DNA of 8,657 nucleotides from an uncultured Verrucomicrobiota bacterium (GTDB lineage Bacteria; Verrucomicrobiota; Verrucomicrobiia; Limisphaerales; SXTU01), in contig CAIPBN010000044.1 of NCBI GenBank assembly GCA_903863315.1, forward strand, positions 1 through 8,657, given 5' to 3'. A program made the translations under genes and the position numbers. Below, piece after piece: positions 1 through 4,983 of this stretch (positions are counted from its first letter, which is position 1; each line of letters opens with the position of its first letter). The notes beneath the pieces are model-generated. The model was not told where the DNA came from and did not search any database. It was given only the letters and a program-made list of their open reading frames with translations.

Positions 1-33
1 ACCGAACGGCTCGCCAAGTTGAAGAAGAACTAG
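1..33 (+). CDS. 3' end of an unidentified gene (partial)
   Basis: Frame 1 stays open from the window edge and reads TERLAKLKKN before a TAG stop at 31-33. Ten codons are too few to identify a family; the lysine-rich hydrophilic ending is common in many proteins. It is called because the facing minus-strand gene stops only 4 bases away (stop codon at 38-40), which is the usual geometry of two convergent genes packed tail to tail. It could equally be a chance open frame. Confidence 0.3.
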   Translation, partial: TERLAKLKKN

Positions 34-37
34 GCCG

Positions 38-2527
38 CTACCGCTCGGCGTAAATTGCCGCCGGTGCAAGCAGGCCGCCGGTGCCAAGTTCGTTGACCAT
101 CTCCCGCGTGCAGAACAAGGCGATGGTGTTCCCCTCCCCCGACCGGACGGCCCCGGTGATCTCGAACGAAAACGGCTGGCAATAGCCGCTGGCAGTCGCC
201 GTGGTCTCGCCCTTCGCGTTCTGCCAGGGAATATGCCGGCCATTCACGAACACCTTCACCCGCCCGTCGGTGGCTCCAACCCACAAGTAGATCTTTTTCC
301 CTGCCGGCACGGCCGGCACCTTGGTCTGAAGTCGATACCAGGCGGAGCCCATGTAGTTGTGCAAACCGAGTGCGGACCAGGTGTCCACCACACTGTCCGT
401 GGCGCGCCAGGCGCGGTCGTCGAACGCCGGTCCAGCCCAGCCAGCAGCCTCGCCCTTCTGCTCCTTGTCCGGCAGGAAACGCCACTGCCGCAACGGCGGG
501 CCGAGCACCGTGAAGTTCGTGGCCACTCGCGCGGCGTCCTGATGTGTCGCAGCGTAGAAGGCATCGAAGTAACGCACGTTCAGCGTGCGGTCGCCCGTCC
601 AACCCATCCGCGAGAAGGCAAATTGCGGCGCATATTGTTTGCCCAGCTCGATCAGCTTTTCCCGATAAGCGGGCACGTCTTTCCCAAGCTTGGCCCATTG
701 ACCATCGGCCAGATCACGGCGCTGCTGCATGAACATCTCAAACTGCGCGAGCGAATCATCCGCCAGCCGGACCCTTGCGCGCTCAATCTCAGTCTCGCAA
801 GCCGCGCGGGCCGCCTCGATCAACCGCCGGGCCTCCGTCAGTTTGGGAAGCGTCCACCGCCGGAGATGGCCAAAGCCGCAGCCCGCATACTCCGGCGTCT
901 TCACCCAGGCGTCGTCAATGTGCCGCCAGTAAGCCGCCATGGCCGCTCCGGCACGCCCGTAGAAGCGTTGATGCAGCTCCGCGAAGATCGTGGCCGGCGT
1001 TTGCGCCGGATCCCACGCCAGCCGCAATCCCAGCCAATGCGCATGCATCGAGGTCTCGAAGTTCGCCAGCGTCTCGGGCTGCCAATAGCGGCAGGCTCCG
1101 CGCGCGTAGATGAAGGGCACATCATGCCCCCACTTCGTGAGCATTGGATTCGGAGAAGAAACCTCGGCGAGATTGAACCCGTAGAAATAGTAGCTCGTCG
1201 CCGGCACCACCTTGCCCCAGCCCTCGACCAACTTGAGCAACGAGGCGTTATTGGGCTCGTTGAGATCGTTCAGCGGATGCGCGCGGCTGAACGTGATGGG
1301 CGCAATCTGCGGGACAATCGCCGGATGCGGCTTCTCCCGCACCGGCGGCCGGGTGTAGTCCACATACGCCAGCACGCCAAATTTCACGTCGGGGTATTTC
1401 GGGGAGATCGCCGCCACCACGCGGTTGCACAACACCATCAACCGGTCCGCCTTCGCCACGGTCTGGAGACCGGGGTCGAAATCCCCGGCATCAAACTTCG
1501 TGTCGTCCGACTCATCCCACGTCGCACCGTCGTCCGGTGACAACGAGAGCGATTTCAACGCGGGCTCCTTCTCCAGCTTGGCCAGCAGGGCCTTGGTGAT
1601 GGACTCCGCCACCAACGGATGCGTCCATTTGATCCAGTGCGGATGGGGCTTGCCCCCGATGATGGCCCGTATCTCAGGGTGCTGCTCGCGCAGGGCCTTG
1701 GGCACCGTGTGCTCCAGCGCGTGCCCTGCGGACAGCTCCATTCCGCCCAGCCGGTTGCGCCGGGCGAAGTCGTTGTCGCAATACCACACCCCGCGATAAA
1801 TCGTGTGCGGCCCGGTGGAAAGGTCCCGCTCCGTCAGCGACACGGTTCGCTGCGTCGGCAACACCTCGCCCATCGGACTCGGCAGAAACCAACGGCAGCC
1901 CAGTTGATCCAGCAAAGTGTAAATGGCGTAACTCGTGGCCAGATCCGATTCTCCGATGAGCCCCACCTCGCGACCGGAGACCACCACCCGGCAACCTTGG
2001 TGATATTCCAGCTTCTGGGCCGGCGGGCCGAACCGTGCGGCCGCCAGCTCCCCCACCAGAATGGCCACGCGGGCATCGCCCGCCTTGGGCGCGCCGATTT
2101 CCACCGGCAACTTCGCCCCGGAGATGCGCTCGATCACTCCAACGAAGTCACGCACCGACTCGCGCAGCCGCCGCCGGTTGTCCTCAGGCTTGAGTGTCCG
2201 CCAGACGGACGCCGGCTCCGGGGCCTTCGCCGCGTCATCCCACAGCCGTTCGGACACGAACACCGCGGCCCGGGCTTGCCCTTGTTCCACCAGCGCGATC
2301 TCCGCACCCGCCAGCGAGCAGGCGAAGCCGACCCACGGCACCAAGACCAGTAAGCGCAGGACACGCCCGAACCGTTCTCGGCTACCTACGGCAGCATTTG
2401 AAGCAAGATTGACCGCGCGGTCGGAGGCCCACCGAATCCATTGTGAAAGCATGGCCGAGTCTGTCCCGATGCGCCGGGCTGTCAATTGGTCAGCTTGACC
2501 TCCTTCACTGCAAACCTTGCCCATCAT
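38..2527 (-). CDS. Exported DUF4838 glycosidase-like protein with C-terminal beta-sandwich
   Basis: An 829-residue protein that looks like a secreted carbohydrate-active enzyme; substrate unknown. A hydrophobic stretch at residues 56-72, with arginines just before it and ending in AGA, is a probable signal peptide cleaved after residue 75. Residues about 120-220 resemble the N-terminal accessory domain of GH67 alpha-glucuronidases, ending in GCRWFLPSPMGEVLP (about 210). Residues about 240-510 match the DUF4838 pattern: TIYRGVWYCDND (about 243), SLSPDDGATWDESD (about 328), RAHPLND (about 415) and an aromatic-rich RYWQPETLANFE stretch (about 480). A helical, Arg/Glu-rich region follows. Residues about 680-829 look like a GH2-type sugar-binding jelly roll (WYRLQTKVP near 730, then VKVFVNGRHIP). 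The start is a tandem ATG-ATG behind GGAGGAG; the second ATG (2524) has the better spacing, and ATG at 2452 is a weaker alternative. The roughly 55-residue segment before the hydrophobic core is unusually long. The family assignment is from recalled motifs; enzymatic activity is inferred. Confidence 0.85.
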   Translation of the reverse strand: MMGKVCSEGGQADQLTARRIGTDSAMLSQWIRWASDRAVNLASNAAVGSRERFGRVLRLLVLVPWVGFACSLAGAEIALVEQGQARAAVFVSERLWDDAAKAPEPASVWRTLKPEDNRRRLRESVRDFVGVIERISGAKLPVEIGAPKAGDARVAILVGELAAARFGPPAQKLEYHQGCRVVVSGREVGLIGESDLATSYAIYTLLDQLGCRWFLPSPMGEVLPTQRTVSLTERDLSTGPHTIYRGVWYCDNDFARRNRLGGMELSAGHALEHTVPKALREQHPEIRAIIGGKPHPHWIKWTHPLVAESITKALLAKLEKEPALKSLSLSPDDGATWDESDDTKFDAGDFDPGLQTVAKADRLMVLCNRVVAAISPKYPDVKFGVLAYVDYTRPPVREKPHPAIVPQIAPITFSRAHPLNDLNEPNNASLLKLVEGWGKVVPATSYYFYGFNLAEVSSPNPMLTKWGHDVPFIYARGACRYWQPETLANFETSMHAHWLGLRLAWDPAQTPATIFAELHQRFYGRAGAAMAAYWRHIDDAWVKTPEYAGCGFGHLRRWTLPKLTEARRLIEAARAACETEIERARVRLADDSLAQFEMFMQQRRDLADGQWAKLGKDVPAYREKLIELGKQYAPQFAFSRMGWTGDRTLNVRYFDAFYAATHQDAARVATNFTVLGPPLRQWRFLPDKEQKGEAAGWAGPAFDDRAWRATDSVVDTWSALGLHNYMGSAWYRLQTKVPAVPAGKKIYLWVGATDGRVKVFVNGRHIPWQNAKGETTATASGYCQPFSFEITGAVRSGEGNTIALFCTREMVNELGTGGLLAPAAIYAER

Positions 2528-2531
2528 AATG

Positions 2532-2538
2532 CTCCTCC
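2532..2538 (-). promoter_or_regulatory. Shine-Dalgarno site of the DUF4838 gene
   Basis: On the minus strand GGAGGAG ends 4 bases before the first ATG (2527) and 7 bases before the second (2524). Usual spacing therefore favours the second ATG, a difference of one methionine. It is the only strong Shine-Dalgarno sequence in front of a gene in this window and supports the upstream start over the internal ATG at 2452. Confidence 0.65.
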
Positions 2539-2548
2539 GGGTTTCGGA

Positions 2549-2578
2549 TTGAGAGTAGTTGCCCCGGCCCGCTAAACT
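2549..2578 (+). promoter_or_regulatory. Candidate sigma-70-type promoter for the release-factor-like gene
   Basis: TTGAGA (2549-2554, five of six matches to TTGACA) is followed after 18 bases by TAAACT (2573-2578, four of six matches to TATAAT). A start site about 7 bases past the -10 box would fall on or next to the A of the ATG at 2585, giving a leaderless or nearly leaderless mRNA. This agrees with the absence of a Shine-Dalgarno sequence there. The match is by eye in a short divergent spacer. Confidence 0.35.
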
Positions 2579-2584
2579 CCGGCC

Positions 2585-2998
2585 ATGAGCGCGTTTTCAG
2601 CGAACATGGAGAACGAGTCCCAGTTGAGCCAGCGCATGGCCGCGCTGAACGTGCGGGCCTGCGACATCGAGGAAACGTTTGTGCGCTCCGGCGGACATGG
2701 CGGCCAGAATGTGAACAAGACCTCCACATGCGTGATGCTGGTTCACCGGCCAACGGGCGTGCAGGTCAAGTGCCAGGAGACCCGCCAGCAAGGGCTCAAT
2801 CGCCTGATTGCCCGCCGGCTGCTGCTCGACAAGCTTGCCGCCCTGCAGCAAGGCAAGCTCGCCGCTGATCGCGCTGAACGGGAAAAGCTCCGCCGCCAAA
2901 AACGCAAGCGCTCCCAAGGCGCCAAGAACCGGATGCTGGCAGACAAATCACACCACGCCGGCAAGAAGGCCGCCCGCCGCTCGATTCCGATGGACTGA
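2585..2998 (+). CDS. Stand-alone GGQ release-factor-like protein, probable ribosome rescue factor
   Basis: A 137-residue cytoplasmic protein consisting essentially of the catalytic domain of class I peptide-chain release factors. The signature RSGGHGGQNVNKTST spans residues 34-48, with GGQ at 39-41; this loop triggers hydrolysis of peptidyl-tRNA in the ribosomal peptidyl transferase centre. It is followed by the typical strand and helix pattern (VMLVHRPTGVQVKCQETRQQ, then GLNRLIARRLLLDKL). The codon-recognition domains of RF1/RF2 are absent. The tail, from about residue 100 to the end, is rich in Lys and Arg (KRKRSQGAKNRMLADKSHH), comparable in kind to the mRNA-channel-binding tail of ArfB/YaeJ, so rescue of stalled ribosomes is the likely role. 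It is near ArfB in length (about 140 residues), but the motif and tail wording look closer to the release-factor-like proteins of Planctomycetes/Verrucomicrobia. Start: ATG 2585 fits a nearby promoter; ATG 2606 (MENES) is an alternative, and neither has a clear ribosome binding site. Confidence 0.88.
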   Translation: MSAFSANMENESQLSQRMAALNVRACDIEETFVRSGGHGGQNVNKTSTCVMLVHRPTGVQVKCQETRQQGLNRLIARRLLLDKLAALQQGKLAADRAEREKLRRQKRKRSQGAKNRMLADKSHHAGKKAARRSIPMD

Positions 2999-3003
2999 GG
3001 ACG

Positions 3004-3053
3004 AGTGGCAACATCTGAGCACACTGAACGGGATGCTTGCCACTTGGTGCTCA
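3004..3053. repeat. Two interleaved inverted repeats between the rescue gene and tRNA-Thr
   Basis: AGTGGCAA (3004-3011) is exactly complementary to TTGCCACT (3037-3044). TGAGCAC (3016-3022) is exactly complementary to GTGCTCA (3047-3053). The arms alternate, so the two stems either exclude each other or form a pseudoknot. The element begins 6 bases after the rescue gene's stop codon and ends 2 bases short of the tRNA's CCA end, so it lies downstream of both convergent genes. It has no T-run on either side, so it is not a standard intrinsic terminator. A role in bidirectional termination or tRNA 3' processing is a guess. Confidence 0.4.
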
Positions 3054-3054
3054 C

Positions 3055-3129
3055 TGGAGCCAGCTGTCGGATTTGAACCGACGACCGACGGTTTACAAAA
3101 CCGTTGCTCTACCACTGAGCTAAGCTGGC
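3055..3129 (-). tRNA. tRNA-Thr (anticodon UGU)
   Basis: On the minus strand a complete 75-base cloverleaf can be drawn. Acceptor stem GCCAGCT/AGCTGGC (7 bp, perfect); D arm GCTC/GAGC with a 7-base loop holding GG; anticodon stem ACGGT/ACCGT around the loop TTTGTAA, anticodon TGT; 5-base variable loop; T arm GTCGG/CCGAC around TTCGAAT; discriminator base T; encoded CCA at 3055-3057. UGU reads ACA and other Thr codons. Acceptor and D-arm wording closely match bacterial tRNA-Thr(UGU). No other tRNA sits beside it in the window. Confidence 0.98.
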
Positions 3130-3144
3130 GTTCAGCGCGGGTGA

Positions 3145-3174
3145 AACCTACCGCAAAAGCATTCTGACCGGCAA
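3145..3174 (-). promoter_or_regulatory. Weak candidate promoter of tRNA-Thr
   Basis: On the minus strand TTGCCG (3169-3174) is followed after 18 bases by TAGGTT (3145-3150), which ends 15 bases before the first base of the mature tRNA at 3129. Position and spacing are right for a short 5' leader trimmed by RNase P, but the -10 match is poor. Confidence 0.25.
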
Positions 3175-3299
3175 GCCCGCGCACTGGACTTCATGCCCGA
3201 ATGGTCGTCGGGAGTGGATTAAGGCGAGTCTCAACTCGGTTTACCGCTCCACTTTTCCACCAGATTCACCCGCCACGGTTCCGCTGTGCCGACCAACAA

Positions 3300-3328
3300 T
3301 TTACCGGCGGTCTGTAACCTGTTGTAAA
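3300..3328 (+). promoter_or_regulatory. Candidate promoter upstream of the DUF1501 gene
   Basis: TTTACC (3300-3305) and TGTAAA (3323-3328) each match four of six consensus bases, with the preferred 17-base spacing. A start near 3335 would give a leader of about 115 bases before the ATG at 3450. A weaker alternative, CTGACG (3376-3381) with CATTAA (3399-3404), would give a leader of about 40 bases. Both are read by eye. Confidence 0.3.
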
Positions 3329-3449
3329 ACCTCTGCGTCCACCTGTCCATACGGCGCGGGCCGTGGTGAATAACCCTGACGCGAGCAACGTTTGGTTTCA
3401 TTAAATCCATCGCCCGCAGGCGGTGCGCACAATTAAAAAACGAGACATT

Positions 3450-4853
3450 ATGGATCCGAAACAACATCAGCCCCAAGTCGCGGACTTCTTCAGCACCCGT
3501 CGGCAGTTCCTGAACCGCTTCGGCATGGGCATGGGCGGGCTCAGCCTGGCTTGGCTGCTCGGTCCTGAAGTGGCCTCCCGGGTTCAGGCTGCCGGTTCCA
3601 GCAACCCGCTTTCCCCCAAGCAGCCTCACTTCACCGGCCGGGCCAAGCGCGTGATTCACATCATGGCTCAAGGCGGACCATCGCACATTGACACCTGGGA
3701 TCCGAAGCCGGCGCTGGCCAAGCACGGAGAGGAGAAGGTCGATGCAATTGGCGGCGTGCCCCTGCCCACCCAGTTCAAGTTCGCCAAGCAAGGCAAGTCC
3801 GGCGTCGAGGTCAGCGAGATTTGGGAGAAGCTTGGCAAGTGCATCGATGACATCTGCGTCGTGCGCTCCATGACCACGGACGTGCCCTCGCACGAGTTCG
3901 CCACCCTCATGATGACCACCGGCTCCGGACGGCTGGTGAAGCCCTCCATGGGCTCGTGGGTGACCTACGGTCTCGGCACGGAGAACCAGAACCTGCCCGG
4001 TTTCATCGCGCTCGGCGGTGGTTTGGGCGGCGCAGCCAACTGGCGCTCAGCGTTCCTGCCCGGCGCGTATCAGGGCACGCTCGTCAGCAATGCCTCGGCC
4101 TCGGTGGACAAAATTATTGAAAACATCAAGAGCCAGCACCTCAGCCTGGCCCGCCAGCGCGAGCAGCTTGATCTCGTCAAGGCCTTCAACGAGGCCCACG
4201 CCCAGGACCTGGGCCGTGAAGCCCAGCTCGAAGCCCGCATCCAGAGCTTCGAACTTGCCTATCAGATGCAGACTGAGGCCACGGACGCCTTCGACATCAG
4301 CCGCGAGCCCGAGAGCGTCAAGAGCCTCTACGGCGACAGCCAGCAGGGCCGCCAACTGCTCGTAGCCCGTCGTTTGGTCGAGAAGGGTGTGCGCTTCGTG
4401 CAGACCTGGCACGGTGGCTGGGACCATCACACGGCGGTCGGAACCAACCTCCGCAAGAAGGCTGCCGAGTGCGACCAGCCGCTGGCCGCCCTCCTCACCG
4501 ATCTCAAGCAGCGTGGCATGCTCGACGACACCTTGGTCATCTGGGGTGGTGAGTTTGGCCGCACGCCACGGCACGACCGTGGCCAGCGCGGCGAACCGGG
4601 CCGCGACCATCACAACAAAGGCTTCTGCGCCTGGCTCGCGGGCGGCGGCGTCAAGGGCGGCCAGACCTACGGTGCCACTGACGAGTTCGGCTACAACGCC
4701 GTGGAGAACAAGGTTCACAACCACGACCTGCACGCGACCATCCTCCACGCGCTGGGCTTCGACCACGAGAAGCTGACCTATCGCTACAACGGCCGCGATT
4801 TTCGCCTCACCGATGTTTACGGCAGCGTGGTCAAGGACATCCTCAAGGCCTGA
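3450..4853 (+). CDS. DUF1501 protein with Tat signal, alkaline-phosphatase/sulfatase-like fold
   Basis: A 467-residue protein of the DUF1501 family, which is grouped with the alkaline phosphatase/sulfatase fold; its reaction is not known. Residues 15-21 read STRRQFL, a twin-arginine motif, followed by a Gly/Leu-rich hydrophobic stretch ending near AAG, so export in folded form is predicted. Family landmarks are all present: GGPSHIDTWDP (75-85), TWHGGWDHH (319-327), WGGEFGRTPR (365-374), a GRDHH segment (DHH at 386-388) leading into LAGGGVKGGQTYGATDE, and HNHDLH (423-428) before the closing NGRDFRLTDVYG. The conserved Asp and His residues could bind metal, as in related folds; this is inference. 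Length is usual. ATG 3450 is chosen because it places the Tat motif near the N-terminus; GTG 3423 would add nine residues. No strong Shine-Dalgarno sequence precedes either. A PSCyt1/DUF1549/DUF1553 gene follows on the same strand after a strong hairpin. Confidence 0.93.
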   Translation: MDPKQHQPQVADFFSTRRQFLNRFGMGMGGLSLAWLLGPEVASRVQAAGSSNPLSPKQPHFTGRAKRVIHIMAQGGPSHIDTWDPKPALAKHGEEKVDAIGGVPLPTQFKFAKQGKSGVEVSEIWEKLGKCIDDICVVRSMTTDVPSHEFATLMMTTGSGRLVKPSMGSWVTYGLGTENQNLPGFIALGGGLGGAANWRSAFLPGAYQGTLVSNASASVDKIIENIKSQHLSLARQREQLDLVKAFNEAHAQDLGREAQLEARIQSFELAYQMQTEATDAFDISREPESVKSLYGDSQQGRQLLVARRLVEKGVRFVQTWHGGWDHHTAVGTNLRKKAAECDQPLAALLTDLKQRGMLDDTLVIWGGEFGRTPRHDRGQRGEPGRDHHNKGFCAWLAGGGVKGGQTYGATDEFGYNAVENKVHNHDLHATILHALGFDHEKLTYRYNGRDFRLTDVYGSVVKDILKA

Positions 4854-4873
4854 ACTGAATGCAGCTTTCCAGC

Positions 4874-4903
4874 AACGGGGCAGGCAGCAGCGCCTGCCCC
4901 GTT
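4874..4903 (+). terminator. Strong hairpin after the DUF1501 gene (terminator or attenuator)
   Basis: AACGGGGCAGGC (4874-4885) pairs perfectly with GCCTGCCCCGTT (4892-4903) around a 6-base loop; TTGCTTGGG follows. The stem starts 20 bases after the DUF1501 stop and ends 80 bases before the next gene. The tail has few Ts, so termination may be partial. The stem is nearly palindromic and would also form on the minus strand, where no gene points towards it. Confidence 0.65.
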
Positions 4904-4983
4904 TGCTTGGGTGACGAATTTGTTGCGGAATGCATTTTCCACGTATCCGTTTTGCCGGTTTCTCCGTCCACCTTGTTAGTCCT

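Larger units (their letters stand above)
3130..3449. other. Non-coding stretch between tRNA-Thr and the DUF1501 gene
   Basis: About 320 bases without a convincing gene. The largest plus-strand ATG frame starting and ending inside it is 38 codons (3201-3317), with no ribosome binding site and no recognisable product. The right part (roughly 3290-3450) is richer in A and T than its surroundings, as expected for a promoter region, and probably carries the 5' leader of the DUF1501 gene. No riboswitch class, repeat family or small RNA was recognised. Confidence 0.6.

Noticed and set aside
233..1540. 435-codon plus-strand open frame opposite the DUF4838 gene
   Set aside because: Its product is Arg/His/Pro-rich with no recognisable family; long antisense frames are expected opposite a GC-rich gene.
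2948..3184. Open frames on both strands over the tRNA, including one reading VGFEPTTDGLQNRCSTTELSW on the plus strand and one reading SSVVEQRFCKPSVVGSNPTAG on the minus strand
   Set aside because: These are translations of the tRNA-Thr gene itself and are well-known false proteins in annotations.
3201..3317. Small plus-strand frame of 38 codons in the gap after the tRNA
   Set aside because: No ribosome binding site, no signal or domain, and it overlaps a candidate promoter.
3130..3449. Possible attachment site or integrated element beside tRNA-Thr
   Set aside because: No integrase, no duplicate of the tRNA 3' end in the window, and both flanks look like ordinary chromosome.
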